From: Clostridium thermobutyricum DSM 4928
GTDB taxonomy: Bacteria; Bacillota; Clostridia; Clostridiales; Clostridiaceae
Reading direction: 5' to 3'
Length of the DNA: 64,000 bases
Assembly (NCBI RefSeq): GCF_002050515.1
Contig: NZ_LTAY01000059.1
Coordinates: 124,001 to 188,000 of the forward strand
Shown here: positions 52,676-62,934 of the stretch, in pieces
How positions within the stretch are numbered: the stretch's first letter is position 1
Layout of the letters: every line of letters begins with the position of its first letter
Made by a program: the position numbers and the translations under genes
Notes under the pieces: model-generated
Seen by the model: the letters and a program-made list of their open reading frames with translations, nothing else
Told to the model about the DNA's origin: nothing
Database searches by the model: none

Positions 52676-55600
52676 ATGAGATTAAGGGGTTTAATGGAAC
52701 CTTTAATAAATAGCACAGAATTTAGTGAAATAAAGTCAAATATACAAAACAATAAATTTCCATTAGCTATATATGGTTTATCAGATTCAGGGAGAAGTTA
52801 TTTTATAAATAGCATCTATGAAGAAGATGATAGGCCTTTAGTTGTCATTGCACATAGTGATATGGAAGCTAAAAATATATATGAAGATTTAAGCTTTTAT
52901 AGCTTAGATGTTTATTATTTTCCAGTAAGAGAGGTTGTTTTTTATAATATAGATGCTATTTCAGGGGATTTAAGATGGGCTAGACTTAAAGTTATAAAAG
53001 AAATTCTTAACACTAAGAAAAAAATAATAGTAACATCTATAGAAGCATTTGCTTCAAATTATACACCAAGAGAATATTATAAAAATCATATAATTAAGTT
53101 AAAAGTTGAAAAAGAGGTAGATTTTAAAGAAATATCAAGAATTTTAGTTGAAAGTGGATATGAAAGAGTAGAGATGGTAGAAGGTAAAGGGGAATTTGCC
53201 TTAAGAGGAGGAATACTAGATGTATTCCCAATTGATGAAGAATATCCATATAGAATTGAGCTTTTTGGAGATGAAATTGATTCGATAAGAAGGTTTAATG
53301 TTGAATCTCAAAGAAGTATAGATAAAGTTAAAAAGCTAGAAATATTTCCTGCAAAAGAGATTATTATAGATAATAACATAGTTAAAGAAAGTAGTGAAAA
53401 AATAAGAAAAGAGTTAGTTGAATCTGTAAATAAAATAAGTGATATAGATTTAAAATCAAAACTTTCATCAACTATAAATAGAAATATAGAAGGTCTAGAA
53501 AATTTACTAGGCTTTGAAACTATGGATTCATATCTTCCATTTTTCTATGATAAAATGGAATCCTTTTTTGATTATTTAAAAAATTATAGATTTATTTTAG
53601 ATGATACTGAAAGAAGCATTGGAAAATTAAATTCTACTTATATAGAGTTTAGAGAAAACTTTACTATGTTCTTAGAAAAAGGAAATATACTTCCTTCACA
53701 AGCAAAGCTTTTAATGGATGAAGAAAAGGTAATAGAAAAGTTAGAAGCTAGTGAAATAATTACAATGGATATTTTCGCTAAAACAAGAGAATATTTAAAA
53801 CCACATTCATTAGTTAATTTAAAGCAAATAACACTTCATAATTATCAAGGACAGTTAGAAATTCTTATAGAAGAAATTAAAGCTAAAAAAGAATTAGGAT
53901 ATAAGACATTAATACTTTCAGGAACTAGAACTAGAGGAGAAAGATTAGTTGATGTTTTAAGAGATAGAGAGATAGAAAGTGTTTATAAAGATGAAGTAGA
54001 TAATATACAATTTGGAGAAGTTGTAATAACATTTGGCAATCTTTTAAAAGGATTTGAATATCCAGAACAAAAAATTTGTGTTATTTCTGATAAAGAAGTT
54101 TTTGGTGAAGCAAAAAGAAAACTTAAAAAGAAGCCTAAAAACAAAAAAGGTGTAGCAAAAATAACATCTTTTACAGAGCTTAAAATAGGAGATTATGTAG
54201 TTCATGTAAATCACGGAGTTGGAGTTTATAAAGGAATTAAACAAATAGATGTTGGCGGAATAAAGAGAGATTACCTTGATATAGTTTATCAAAAAGGCGA
54301 TAAACTTTATATTCCAGTTGATCAATTAGATTTAGTTCAAAAATATATTGGTGGAGAAGGTAAAGTTCCAAAAGTAAATAAGCTTGGAGGAGCTGAATGG
54401 CAAAAGGCCAAACTTAAAGCAAGAAAATCAATAAATGAAATTGCACAAGATTTAGTTAAGCTTTATGCAGAAAGATCAACTGTTAAAGGATATAAATATA
54501 GTAAAGATACAGAATGGCAAAGACAATTTGAAGATGAATTTCCACATGAAGAAACTCCAGATCAACTTACATCATTAGCAGAGATAAAAGAAGATATGGA
54601 ATCTAGCAAAGTAATGGATAGACTTCTTTGTGGAGATGTTGGATATGGAAAAACAGAGGTTGCAGTTAGGGCAGCATTTAAAGCTATAATGGATAATAAA
54701 CAAGTAGCATTTTTAGTTCCAACTACTATACTTGCAGAACAACATTATAAAAATCTTAAAAAAAGATTTTCAGACTTTCCAGTTAAAATAGATATGATAA
54801 GTAGATTTAGAACAGCTAAACAACAAAAAGCAACTATTCAAGCAGCTAAAGAAGGTAACGTAGATATTCTTATAGGAACTCACAAATTAGTTGCAAAGGA
54901 TATTCAATTTAAAGATTTAGGACTACTTATTATAGATGAAGAGCAAAGATTTGGAGTTAAGCAAAAAGAAAAAATAAAATCTTTAAAGAAAAATATAGAT
55001 GTATTAACACTTAGTGCTACGCCAATACCAAGAACACTTCATATGTCTTTAACTGGGGCGAGAGATATTTCTGTAATAGAAACACCTCCAGAGGAAAGAT
55101 ATCCAATTCAAACTTATGTTATAGAACAGAATGACCAACTTGTAAGAGATGCAATAATAAGAGAAATGAATAGAGGAGGTCAAGTATTTTTTGTATATAA
55201 CAGAGTTGAAAATATAGAAAAAATGGCAGCTTATATTAAAGATCTTGTTCCAGAAGCAAGAGTAACTTTTGCTCATGGAAGAATGACAGAAAGACAATTA
55301 GAAACTGAAATGATGAATTTTGTGGATAATCAATTTGATGTTCTTGTATGCACAACTATTATAGAAACTGGTATTGATATGCCTAATGTTAATACTATAA
55401 TAGTTTGGGATGCTGATAAAATGGGACTTTCACAGTTATATCAATTAAGAGGAAGAGTTGGAAGAACTAATAAGATAGCTTATGCATATCTTTTATACAC
55501 AAAAGATAAAGTATTAACAGAAGTTGCTGAAAAAAGATTAAAGGCACTTAAAGATTTTACTGAACTTGGTTCTGGTTTTAAGATAGCTATGAGAGACTTA

Positions 55601-56188
55601 GAAATAAGAGGAGCAGGGAATATGATGGGATCTTCGCAACATGGGCATATGGCAACTATAGGATATGATCTTTATTGTAGAATGTTAGAAGATACTATTA
55701 AACTTATAAAAGGTGAAATATCAAAAGAACCAGTTGAAACAACAGTAGATATTAAGGTTGATGCATTTATTCCAAGTGGATATATAGAAGATGAAAATCT
55801 TAAAATTGAAGTTTATAAGAAAATTGCGGCTATTGAAAGTATAGATGATTATATGGAAATAAAAGATGAATTAGAAGATAGATATTCAGAAATACCTGAT
55901 AGTGTTTATAATCTTATGGATATAGCTTATATTAAAAGTAAAGCTAAACTTTTAGGAGTTGAAGAAATAAAAGAAACACCTAAAGGAATAATATTTAAGT
56001 TTGTAGAAAATGATAAAGATTATATAGAAGTATTTAAAGCTATATCTGATAAATATAAAGATAAATTTGTTCTTAAATTTGGGCAAAGTCCAGAATTTTA
56101 TTTTAAGCAAAGCAGTATAAAAAAAGAAGATACATTGGCATTCTTTAAAGAAATGTTTGATAATATTATAAAAGTAATAAATATGTAA
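52676..56188 (+). CDS. mfd: transcription-repair coupling factor
   Basis: DNA translocase that removes stalled RNA polymerase at lesions and recruits UvrA. The 1170 residues include the UvrB-like N-terminal module (about 1-340, '[20 protein letters not shown]'), the CarD-like RNA-polymerase-interacting domain (about 490-560, '[18 protein letters not shown]'), RecG-type helicase motifs ('[19 protein letters not shown]', '[10 protein letters not shown]', '[11 protein letters not shown]', 'QLRGRVGRT') and the C-terminal TRCF domain. ATG 52676 lies 7 bases behind GAGGTGAT; two earlier starts overlap that site. It begins 14 bp after pth. Confidence 0.97.
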   Translation: MRLRGLMEPLINSTEFSEIKSNIQNNKFPLAIYGLSDSGRSYFINSIYEEDDRPLVVIAHSDMEAKNIYEDLSFYSLDVYYFPVREVVFYNIDAISGDLRWARLKVIKEILNTKKKIIVTSIEAFASNYTPREYYKNHIIKLKVEKEVDFKEISRILVESGYERVEMVEGKGEFALRGGILDVFPIDEEYPYRIELFGDEIDSIRRFNVESQRSIDKVKKLEIFPAKEIIIDNNIVKESSEKIRKELVESVNKISDIDLKSKLSSTINRNIEGLENLLGFETMDSYLPFFYDKMESFFDYLKNYRFILDDTERSIGKLNSTYIEFRENFTMFLEKGNILPSQAKLLMDEEKVIEKLEASEIITMDIFAKTREYLKPHSLVNLKQITLHNYQGQLEILIEEIKAKKELGYKTLILSGTRTRGERLVDVLRDREIESVYKDEVDNIQFGEVVITFGNLLKGFEYPEQKICVISDKEVFGEAKRKLKKKPKNKKGVAKITSFTELKIGDYVVHVNHGVGVYKGIKQIDVGGIKRDYLDIVYQKGDKLYIPVDQLDLVQKYIGGEGKVPKVNKLGGAEWQKAKLKARKSINEIAQDLVKLYAERSTVKGYKYSKDTEWQRQFEDEFPHEETPDQLTSLAEIKEDMESSKVMDRLLCGDVGYGKTEVAVRAAFKAIMDNKQVAFLVPTTILAEQHYKNLKKRFSDFPVKIDMISRFRTAKQQKATIQAAKEGNVDILIGTHKLVAKDIQFKDLGLLIIDEEQRFGVKQKEKIKSLKKNIDVLTLSATPIPRTLHMSLTGARDISVIETPPEERYPIQTYVIEQNDQLVRDAIIREMNRGGQVFFVYNRVENIEKMAAYIKDLVPEARVTFAHGRMTERQLETEMMNFVDNQFDVLVCTTIIETGIDMPNVNTIIVWDADKMGLSQLYQLRGRVGRTNKIAYAYLLYTKDKVLTEVAEKRLKALKDFTELGSGFKIAMRDLEIRGAGNMMGSSQHGHMATIGYDLYCRMLEDTIKLIKGEISKEPVETTVDIKVDAFIPSGYIEDENLKIEVYKKIAAIESIDDYMEIKDELEDRYSEIPDSVYNLMDIAYIKSKAKLLGVEEIKETPKGIIFKFVENDKDYIEVFKAISDKYKDKFVLKFGQSPEFYFKQSSIKKEDTLAFFKEMFDNIIKVINM

Positions 56189-56277
56189 AGTTTCTTGAAT
56201 TGAATTAATGTAATAATATTGATATACTAAGAAGAACATGTGAACAATGAAAATTTTAAGTAAAGTGAGGTAGAAAC

Positions 56278-57291
56278 GTGGGTAAAGTTAAAAGTTTAGT
56301 TGCAATCGGAATAGTTGCTTTAGTAAGTTTATCTATTGTTGGTTGTAAAATGGTACAAAAAACTCCAGAGGCAATTCAAAAAGAAGTGTTAGCTAAAGTC
56401 GGAGATCAAAAAATAACAAGAGGTGATCTTGATAAAGCTATGGCACCATTGCTTGCACAAGTTAAAAAGCAATACGGCGATAACTTTATGGATAATGCAT
56501 CAGTTAAACAACAATATATAGAGGCTGAAACAGAGCAATTAAATGGTATGGTAGACCAAGCGATAGTACTTCAAGAAGCAGTTAAATTAAAGACTGTTCC
56601 AAGTGATGCTGATCTTCAAAAACAAATAGATGAAAGAATAAAATTCATGGAACAAATGTATGGTGGTCAAGAAGGTTACCAAAATGCGCTTAAACAAGCA
56701 GGTTTAACTCAAGAAGAGTTCCAAAAACAAATTAAAGATCAAATAATAATAAATAATACATTAGAAAACTATGTTTACAAAGATATAAAAGTAACTGATC
56801 AACAAGCTCAAGATTACTATAATAAAAATAAAATGGAATTTACAACTAAAGATTCAGGAGCTGATGTTTCTCACATATTAGTTAAAACTAAAGAAGAAGC
56901 AGAAAAAATAGAAGCAGATCTTAAAAAAGACAATGGTAAGAACTTCGCAGAACTTGCTAAGCAATACAGCCAAGATCCAGGTTCAAAAGATAAAGGTGGA
57001 AGCTTAGGATTCGTAAATTATGATTCAACTCAATTAGTTCAACCATTTATGCAAGCATTAAGAACATTAACTAAGAATGGTGAAATTTCACAACCAGTTC
57101 AAAGTCAATACGGATGGCATATAATTAAAGTTGAAAATGTTAAATTAGCATTCCAACCATTCAAAGATGTTCAAAAACAAATCATAGAACAATTAACTCA
57201 ACAACAACAACAAACTAAATTAAATACAGATTTAGAAAATTGGAAAAAAGATTTAAATGTAAAAATTTATACAGATAAATTAAATAAATAA
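56278..57291 (+). CDS. prsA: PrsA-like foldase lipoprotein (parvulin)
   Basis: A 337-residue extracytoplasmic peptidyl-prolyl isomerase/chaperone. It has a signal peptide with lipobox 'SIVGC' (Cys 23), a SurA_N-like chaperone region (about 30-190) and a parvulin domain (about 195-290: 'ADVSHILVKTKEEAEKIEAD', 'FAELAKQYSQDPGSKDKGGS', 'LGFV', 'QYGWHIIKV'). A Q-rich helix lies near the end. The start is GTG 56278 with GAGG upstream. Helps fold secreted and wall proteins; behind mfd. Confidence 0.94.
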   Translation: MGKVKSLVAIGIVALVSLSIVGCKMVQKTPEAIQKEVLAKVGDQKITRGDLDKAMAPLLAQVKKQYGDNFMDNASVKQQYIEAETEQLNGMVDQAIVLQEAVKLKTVPSDADLQKQIDERIKFMEQMYGGQEGYQNALKQAGLTQEEFQKQIKDQIIINNTLENYVYKDIKVTDQQAQDYYNKNKMEFTTKDSGADVSHILVKTKEEAEKIEADLKKDNGKNFAELAKQYSQDPGSKDKGGSLGFVNYDSTQLVQPFMQALRTLTKNGEISQPVQSQYGWHIIKVENVKLAFQPFKDVQKQIIEQLTQQQQQTKLNTDLENWKKDLNVKIYTDKLNK

Positions 57292-57300
57292 TTTAGATTT

Positions 57301-57332
57301 AGGAAGATAGTTAAATAGCTATCTTCCTTTTA
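57301..57332 (+). terminator. first terminator after prsA
   Basis: GGAAGATAG/CTATCTTCC stem (about 57301-57310 with 57318-57328) followed by TTTT. Confidence 0.8.
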
Positions 57333-57340
57333 AATTAAAA

Positions 57341-57380
57341 AAACTACCGAATAAAATAACTTCGGTAGTTTCTTTTTTAT
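57341..57380 (+). terminator. second terminator after prsA
   Basis: Perfect 11-bp stem (57341-57351 with 57361-57371), then a T-rich run. The two terminators stand in tandem. The rest of the 315-bp gap to spoVT holds only a weak GTATA-N15-CAAATAATA pattern (57518-57546) that might be a forespore-type promoter; confidence in that is low. Confidence 0.8.
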
Positions 57381-57606
57381 AAAATTTTGTTGAATAGATA
57401 ATATTAAATTATATTCCTTAAAAAGGAGATATATGCAAGGAATTTAATTTGTATATACTAAATATGCAAAAAATTAAATAAATTTGTAAAAATAAAATAT
57501 AAATAATGGTTGTATGGGTATAAAATTTCTGTCTAGTCAAATAATAATAGGGAAATAAAGAAAATAAGTTTTAGTTTTTAAAACTTTAAGGAGGTTTATA
57601 TAAATT

Positions 57607-58146
57607 ATGAAAGCAACAGGAATTGTAAGAAGAATCGATGATTTAGGTAGAGTTGTTATACCAAAAGAAATAAGAAGAACATTAAGAATCAGAGAAGGAG
57701 ACCCTTTAGAAATATTTACTGATAGAGAGGGTGGAGTTATATTAAAAAAATATTCTCCAATTGGAGAGTTAACAGACTTCTCTAAGGAATATGCTGAAAG
57801 TCTTCAACAAACAGTAGGAAATATTGTTATAATCGCTGATAAAGATGCATTTATATCATCTTCAGGAGCTTCTAAAAAAGAATATATTGATAGAAAAATA
57901 AGTCCTGATTTAGAAGAAATTATGGAAGGAAGAAAAGTTGTTCACTTAACAGGAGATAAAGTAATTCCTTTACATAATGATGAAATTGCTAATGAAATAA
58001 AAGAAGAAGTTATTGCACCTATTATAGCTGAAGGAGATGCTATAGGGGCAGTAATCATAATGTCAAAAACTGATAGCAAATTTGGTGAAGTTGAATTAAA
58101 AGTTGCTGAAGCAGCTGCATCATTCTTAGGAAAACAAATGGAATAA
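57607..58146 (+). CDS. spoVT: stage V sporulation protein T
   Basis: Forespore transcription regulator of 179 residues. The N-terminal AbrB-type swapped-hairpin domain (about 1-50, 'MKATGIVRRIDDLGRVVIPK', 'RTLRIREGDPLEIF') binds DNA. The C-terminal GAF-like domain (about 55-179, 'IIADKDAFISSSGASKKEYI') senses an unknown ligand. Length and sequence fit SpoVT rather than AbrB. AAGGAGG lies 12 bases before the ATG. Same place (after mfd/prsA) as in Bacillus. Confidence 0.96.
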   Translation: MKATGIVRRIDDLGRVVIPKEIRRTLRIREGDPLEIFTDREGGVILKKYSPIGELTDFSKEYAESLQQTVGNIVIIADKDAFISSSGASKKEYIDRKISPDLEEIMEGRKVVHLTGDKVIPLHNDEIANEIKEEVIAPIIAEGDAIGAVIIMSKTDSKFGEVELKVAEAAASFLGKQME

Positions 58147-58171
58147 TAGTACATAATTAAAAAATAGTAAT

Positions 58172-58224
58172 AATACCTCTAAACTTTAAATACTAATAAT
58201 AGAAAAGAAAAGTTTGGAGGTATT
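58172..58224 (+). promoter_or_regulatory. hairpin that sequesters the spoVB ribosome site
   Basis: A 16-bp stem (58172-58187 with 58209-58224, one G-T pair) with a 21-base loop. Its 3' arm contains GGAGG (58216-58220), the ribosome site of the gene starting at 58227. It may hide that site, and with the short TTTT after it may also end the spoVT transcript. Confidence 0.65.
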
Positions 58225-58226
58225 TT

Positions 58227-59765
58227 ATGAGAAAGCAATCCTTGATAAAAGGAAGTTTAGTTTTAGGGTTAGCTGGAATAATAGCGAAATTTCTTGGCCT
58301 ATTTTTCAGATGGCCTCTTATAATGTTAATTGGTGATGAAGGGATTGGTTTTTATCAAATGTCTTATCCACTTTTAATGTTTTTTGTTGCAATTGCATCA
58401 GGAGTTCCAGTGGCTATTTCTAAAATAGTATCTGAAAATAATGCTGTTGGAGATATAGAAGGAAGTTTTAAAGTTGTTAAATCTTCAACACATTTAATGT
58501 TATTATTAGGAACAGTAACAAGTGTTATATTATTTGTATTTGCTAAGCCAATTATACACTTATTAAAATGGGATTCTAAAGCTTATTATTCTCTAATTGG
58601 AATATCATTTGCGCCATTAGTATTATCAATAATGACAATATTTAGAGGTTTTTTTCAAGGCCTACAAAATATGACTCCATCAGCAGTTTCTCAAGTGTTA
58701 GAACAATTTGGAAGGGTAGTTTGTGGAGTTGGACTAGCAGTGTTATTGTTACCAATGGGAATAGAATTTGCTGCTGGAGGAGCAGCGTTTGGTGCTGCTG
58801 CAGGTGGGATTCTTGGAGGATCATATCTTTTTTATAAATATAGAAAAGTTAGAAAAGAATGTGGAATAAAAAAAATAAAAACAAGCCCAGAAATATTAGA
58901 TAAAATTTTAAAAATAGCTGCGCCAATTTCATTAGCAGCAACTGTTAGTACAGTTATGAGTTTAATAGATTCTATATGCATACCACAAAAATTATTAGAA
59001 GCTGGGTATACTAGTCAGCAATCAACAATTCTTTATGCTCAATTAACAGGTAAAGCTGCAGTAATAGTTAATATTCCAATGACATTATCAATAGCCTTAT
59101 GTGCATCTTTAGTTCCTATTATTGCTGAAAGTTATATATTGAATAAAAAGAGAGAAGTAAATAATAAAGTTGAATTAGCTATTAAAATATCTGGTGTTGT
59201 AGCAATACCTTGTATGGTAGGAATATTTATATTAGCAGAACCTATAATGAAATTGGTTTTTCAAGGGAGATTTGAAGGAGTAGAGATTTTAAGATATATG
59301 GGAATAACTATACCATTTATAATATTAACGCAAACTACAACCTCAATATTACAAGGTGTAGGTAAATATGTTTTACCAGTAATAACTTTAGTAATAGGAT
59401 GTGTAATAAAATTAGGATTAACATTAGTTTTAGTACCAAATCCTAAAATAAATATTTATGGAGCTGTTATAGCAAGTATTGTTGCATATATAGTAGTAGC
59501 CATAATGAATATAATAATATTGAAATTTGTATTAAAGGTTAGAACGAGAGTTCATAATAACCTAATAAAACCGGTTTATGCTTCCATAGGAATGGGAGTA
59601 TGTGTATTCTTGTCATATAAATTTATGTTTTTATACACAGGAAGTAATGGTATATCTTGCTTAATATCAATATTTTTAGGTATTATAATATATATAACGT
59701 TAATTATGCTTATGAAAGTATTTAAGGTAAGCGAAGTAATGGATAGATTACCTAGATTTAAATAA
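58227..59765 (+). CDS. spoVB: SpoVB-like MOP-family polysaccharide/lipid flippase
   Basis: A 512-residue integral membrane protein, about 14 helices, of the MurJ/Wzx-like MOP exporter superfamily; SpoVB serves spore cortex synthesis by moving lipid-linked wall precursor. Typical stretches are 'RKQSLIKGSLVLGLAGIIAK', 'GDEGIGFYQMSYPLLM' and 'MTIFRGFFQGLQNMTPSAVS'. The start follows GGAGG at 6-base spacing, inside a stem-loop. Order spoVT-spoVB-mazG is the same as in Bacillus. Confidence 0.92.
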   Translation: MRKQSLIKGSLVLGLAGIIAKFLGLFFRWPLIMLIGDEGIGFYQMSYPLLMFFVAIASGVPVAISKIVSENNAVGDIEGSFKVVKSSTHLMLLLGTVTSVILFVFAKPIIHLLKWDSKAYYSLIGISFAPLVLSIMTIFRGFFQGLQNMTPSAVSQVLEQFGRVVCGVGLAVLLLPMGIEFAAGGAAFGAAAGGILGGSYLFYKYRKVRKECGIKKIKTSPEILDKILKIAAPISLAATVSTVMSLIDSICIPQKLLEAGYTSQQSTILYAQLTGKAAVIVNIPMTLSIALCASLVPIIAESYILNKKREVNNKVELAIKISGVVAIPCMVGIFILAEPIMKLVFQGRFEGVEILRYMGITIPFIILTQTTTSILQGVGKYVLPVITLVIGCVIKLGLTLVLVPNPKINIYGAVIASIVAYIVVAIMNIIILKFVLKVRTRVHNNLIKPVYASIGMGVCVFLSYKFMFLYTGSNGISCLISIFLGIIIYITLIMLMKVFKVSEVMDRLPRFK

Positions 59766-59779
59766 AAAGGAGATATTAT

Positions 59780-61249
59780 ATGATTAAGATAATAGGATTA
59801 GGTCCGGGAGCACCAGAAGCACTTACAGTAGGAGCTTTAATGCTTTTAGAAAACAGTGATAATATATTTTTTAGAACAGAAATTCACCCAACTGTTGATT
59901 TTATAAAGGAAAAGGATATAAAGTTCGAAACATATGATGAATACTATAACAAGTATGATAGTTTTGATGATGTTTATATGAATATTGCAAAAGATTTAAT
60001 AATAAAAGAAAAAGAACTTGAGAGCGATATAGTATACGCAGTTCCTGGGCATCCTTTAGTTGCAGAAAAATCTGTTTCTAATCTTATGAGACTTTGTGAT
60101 GAAAACAACATAGAATATGAAATACTTCCAGCTGTAAGTTTTATAGATGCTATGATGGATAGATTAGAAATAGATCCAATTGAAGGATTAAAGGTAATAG
60201 ATGCTTTTGATATACAAAATCAGATATTAGACAAGAGAATTGGAACAATAATAACTCAAGTTTATAATCCTTTTATAGCTTCAGAAGTTAAATTAAAATT
60301 ATTAGAATCTTATAAAGATGAAACAGAAATAATTTATGTAAGAGCTGCAGGTGTAAAAGGTGTAGAAAGCATAAGAACTATACCTTTATATGAGCTTGAT
60401 ATGCAAGAAGATATAGATTATCTAACTTCAATTTATATTCCAAAAGACATAAATAATAAAAAAGATATTTATGATTTAATTCAAATAGTAGATGTATTAA
60501 GAGGTGAAGGAGGATGTCCTTGGGATGCAGAGCAAACTCATGAGAGTCTTAGAAATGCAATAATTGAAGAAAGCTATGAAGTTGCTGATGCAATAGATAA
60601 AGAAGATGATAATGCATTAATTGAGGAGCTTGGGGATGTATTATTACACGTAATTTTCCATGCTGCAATAGGAAAAGAAGACTGCTATTTTGATTTTGGA
60701 GACATAATAAATGGAATATGTGAAAAGATGATGTATAGACATCCTCATGTATTTAAAAGTGAGAAAGTTTCTGGGGCAGAAGAAGTAGTAGAAAATTGGG
60801 ATGAATTAAAGAAAACTGAAAAAGGATTCAGTACAATAACTGAAGAGTTAGAGGCAATTGCAAATTCACTTCCAGGACTAATAAAAGCTCATAAAGTTCA
60901 AAAGAAAGCTAGTAGAGTAGGATTTGATTGGACAGAAAATCAAGTGGAAGAGGCTTCGAATAAAGTGAAAGAAGAGTTAAACGAAGTTTTAGATGTATAT
61001 AAAACTGGAGAAGAGGATAAAATAAAAGAAGAGATAGGAGATTTATTCTTCGCATGCGTTAATGTAAGTAGATTTTTAAACGTAAATGAAGAAGAAGCTA
61101 TTAATTTATCAATTAAGAAATTTATAAGAAGATTTAAATATATAGAAGAAAATTCTATAAAAAAAGGTAAAAATCTAAATGAAATGACATTAAAAGAAAT
61201 GGATGAACTTTGGGAAGAGGCGAAAAAATTAGAAAATAGCACTCTATAG
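59780..61249 (+). CDS. mazG: YabN: tetrapyrrole-methylase-like / MazG nucleotide pyrophosphohydrolase fusion
   Basis: A 489-residue cytosolic fusion. The N-terminal half (about 1-215, 'IIGLGPGAPEALTVGALMLL', 'YAVPGHPLVAE') is a SAM-dependent methylase-like domain of unknown activity. The C-terminal half holds two MazG domains ('GGCPWDAEQTHESLRNAIIE', 'EESYEVADAI', 'EELGDVLLHVIFHA') that hydrolyse NTPs to NMPs. AAAAGGAGAT precedes the ATG, 14 bp after spoVB. This fusion is usual for Firmicutes. Confidence 0.94.
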   Translation: MIKIIGLGPGAPEALTVGALMLLENSDNIFFRTEIHPTVDFIKEKDIKFETYDEYYNKYDSFDDVYMNIAKDLIIKEKELESDIVYAVPGHPLVAEKSVSNLMRLCDENNIEYEILPAVSFIDAMMDRLEIDPIEGLKVIDAFDIQNQILDKRIGTIITQVYNPFIASEVKLKLLESYKDETEIIYVRAAGVKGVESIRTIPLYELDMQEDIDYLTSIYIPKDINNKKDIYDLIQIVDVLRGEGGCPWDAEQTHESLRNAIIEESYEVADAIDKEDDNALIEELGDVLLHVIFHAAIGKEDCYFDFGDIINGICEKMMYRHPHVFKSEKVSGAEEVVENWDELKKTEKGFSTITEELEAIANSLPGLIKAHKVQKKASRVGFDWTENQVEEASNKVKEELNEVLDVYKTGEEDKIKEEIGDLFFACVNVSRFLNVNEEEAINLSIKKFIRRFKYIEENSIKKGKNLNEMTLKEMDELWEEAKKLENSTL

Positions 61250-61362
61250 AAGGAATTTCAGAATTTGTGGAGAATATAATACTTTGTTGAAAACTATACT
61301 GTAAATCTAGTTGTATTATTTAAATTTTTTACAAAAGTATTGAATAATTTAATTAATCGGTG

Positions 61363-61391
61363 TAGACTAGTTAAAAAAGTAATAATATAAT
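61363..61391 (+). promoter_or_regulatory. predicted hup promoter
   Basis: TAGACT (61363-61368), 17-bp spacer, TATAAT (61386-61391). A 7-bp leader hairpin (61424-61430 with 61447-61453) lies just before the ribosome site. Confidence 0.55.
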
Positions 61392-61471
61392 AGGGTAAGT
61401 AAGTATAGTACATAATTAAGAGTTAACAAGTACTATAAATAAATAGCTTGTTATTTAAGGAGGATGTAATT

Positions 61472-61750
61472 GTGAATAAAGCAGAATTAATCACTAGTAT
61501 GGCTGAAAAGTCTAAATTAACTAAAAAAGATGCAGAATTAGCATTAAAAGCATTCATTGAAAGCGTTGAAGAAGCATTAGAAAATGGTGAAAGAGTTCAA
61601 TTAGTTGGATTCGGTACTTTCGAAACTAGAGAAAGAGCAGCTAGAGAAGGAAGAAACCCAAGAACTAAAGAAACTATAAAAATCGCTGCTTCAACAGTTC
61701 CAGTATTCAAAGCTGGTAAAGAATTTAAAGAAAAAGTAAACAATAAGTAA
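61472..61750 (+). CDS. hup: HU-type DNA-binding protein
   Basis: A 92-residue nucleoid protein. It has the family signature 'GFGTFETRERAAREGRNPRT' and the N-terminal 'NKAELITSMAEKSKLTKKDA'. The start is GTG 61472, 8 bases behind AAGGAGG; an in-frame start 24 bases upstream would add residues not found in HU. Expected to be highly expressed; it has its own promoter and a GC-rich terminator. Confidence 0.97.
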   Translation: MNKAELITSMAEKSKLTKKDAELALKAFIESVEEALENGERVQLVGFGTFETRERAAREGRNPRTKETIKIAASTVPVFKAGKEFKEKVNNK

Positions 61751-61775
61751 TTGAAATATAATACTTAATTTAAAG

Positions 61776-61798
61776 CCCGAGGTAACTCGGGTTTTTTT
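61776..61798 (+). terminator. terminator after hup
   Basis: GC-rich 6-bp stem CCCGAG-GTAA-CTCGGG (61776-61791) followed by seven T. Confidence 0.92.
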
Positions 61799-61822
61799 AC
61801 TACTTAGAAAAGGAGAAAAAAT

Positions 61823-62065
61823 ATGAGATTAGATAAATATTTAAAAGTTTCAAGGTTAATAAAAAGAAGAACAGTAGCTAAAGAAGCTTGTGAAAGTGAA
61901 AGAGTAACTATAAATGGAAAAATAGCTAAATCATCAACAACTGTTAAAGAAGGAGATGTAATAGAGATAACTTTTGCAAATAGAAGTTTAAAAGCTGAAA
62001 TAATAAATATAGCAGAACATGTTAGAAAAGATGATGCAAAAGAAATGTATAGAATAATTGAATAG
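61823..62065 (+). CDS. rqcP: RqcP/YabO, S4-domain ribosome quality-control factor
   Basis: An 80-residue RNA-binding protein made of one S4 domain ('MRLDKYLKVSRLIKRRTVAK', 'VTINGKIAKSSTTVKEGDVI'). Homologs (Hsp15-like YabO) bind obstructed 50S subunits and help add C-terminal alanine tails. AAAAGGAG precedes the ATG. Same place (behind hup) as in Bacillus. Confidence 0.94.
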   Translation: MRLDKYLKVSRLIKRRTVAKEACESERVTINGKIAKSSTTVKEGDVIEITFANRSLKAEIINIAEHVRKDDAKEMYRIIE

Positions 62066-62103
62066 TATTTATAAAAAATGTATAGAATTAATTTTAGAAT
62101 AAA

Positions 62104-62132
62104 GAATATAGTAAAATAATTTGTCATATATT
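62104..62132 (+). promoter_or_regulatory. sigma-E-like promoter of yabPQ
   Basis: GAATATA (62104-62110), 14-bp spacer, CATATATT (62125-62132), close to the mother-cell sigma-E consensus. The B. subtilis yabPQ operon is known to be sigma-E dependent. Confidence 0.6.
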
Positions 62133-62167
62133 CATAAAGAGAAATACTCTATAAAGGAGAAAAAAAT

Positions 62168-62467
62168 ATGGATAAGACAAAAAATCCTATTCAAACAAAA
62201 GTTTCAAGTATATCATTAGAAAACCGAAGAAAGATGTTATTAACAGGAGTTAATGAGGTTTTAAGCTTTAATGATGAGAAAATAATATTAAATACAGTTT
62301 TAGGGAAGTTAAACATAAAAGGACAAAACCTAAAAATGAATAAGCTTGATGTAAAGAATGGAGATGTTATTGTAGATGGATATATAACAAGTCTTATATA
62401 CAATAACAAAAAAGACAAAAAGAAGAGAAGCTTAATTCGACTTATACGTAGAAAGAGGGTGGAGTAA
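62168..62467 (+). CDS. yabP: sporulation protein YabP
   Basis: A 99-residue protein of the YabP/YqfC family needed for spore cortex formation in the mother cell. Visible features are 'SLENRRKMLLTGVNEVLSFN', 'VLGKLNIKGQNLKMNKLDVK' and 'GDVIVDG', a small beta-rich domain, and a basic tail. AAAGGAG precedes the ATG. Its stop overlaps the start of yabQ by one base, so the two are coupled. Confidence 0.93.
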   Translation: MDKTKNPIQTKVSSISLENRRKMLLTGVNEVLSFNDEKIILNTVLGKLNIKGQNLKMNKLDVKNGDVIVDGYITSLIYNNKKDKKKRSLIRLIRRKRVE

Positions 62468-62856
62468 TGCCTCTAAATACGGGAGTACAGTTAGATATAG
62501 TTATTTATAGCCTTTTAGCTGGTGTTATTGTAGGAAGTTTATTTGATGTTTATAGAATAATTCGCGGAAAAGACACTTTTAAAATAGTTATAGTAATAGA
62601 GGACATATTATTTTGGACACTAAGTGCCGTAATAGTGTTTGCATTTTTACTTTACAATAATTATGCGTTTATGGGACCATATGTATATCTATTTATATGT
62701 GTAGGATTAATAATATACTTAAAGCTTCTTAGCAGATTTATTTATTCATTTGAAGTATTTATATTGAGCTCTATAGGAAAAATATTGAGAATAAGCTATA
62801 AAAATGCAACATATCCAATAAGATTTATATATTATAAAACAACACATAAAGAATAA
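62467..62856 (+). CDS. yabQ: sporulation protein YabQ
   Basis: A 129-residue membrane protein with about four hydrophobic segments ('LDIVIYSLLAGVIVGSLFDV', 'VIVIEDILFWTLSAVIVFAF', 'VYLFICVGLIIYLKLL') and a basic C-terminal end. YabQ is a mother-cell protein needed for cortex assembly. The start overlaps the yabP stop (TAATG). Followed by divIC. Confidence 0.92.
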   Translation: MPLNTGVQLDIVIYSLLAGVIVGSLFDVYRIIRGKDTFKIVIVIEDILFWTLSAVIVFAFLLYNNYAFMGPYVYLFICVGLIIYLKLLSRFIYSFEVFILSSIGKILRISYKNATYPIRFIYYKTTHKE

Positions 62857-62934
62857 ATATACTAAAAAAGGCTTGAATAAACATGTACTAATGTTTAAAA
62901 TGGAAATATGAGAATTAAAAATGGGGTACTATAG

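Noticed and set aside
62124-62150. Second sigma-E-like reading before yabP (TCATATA with AATACTCT)
   Set aside because: The predicted start would fall inside the ribosome site of yabP; the element at 62104-62132 fits better in spacing and position.
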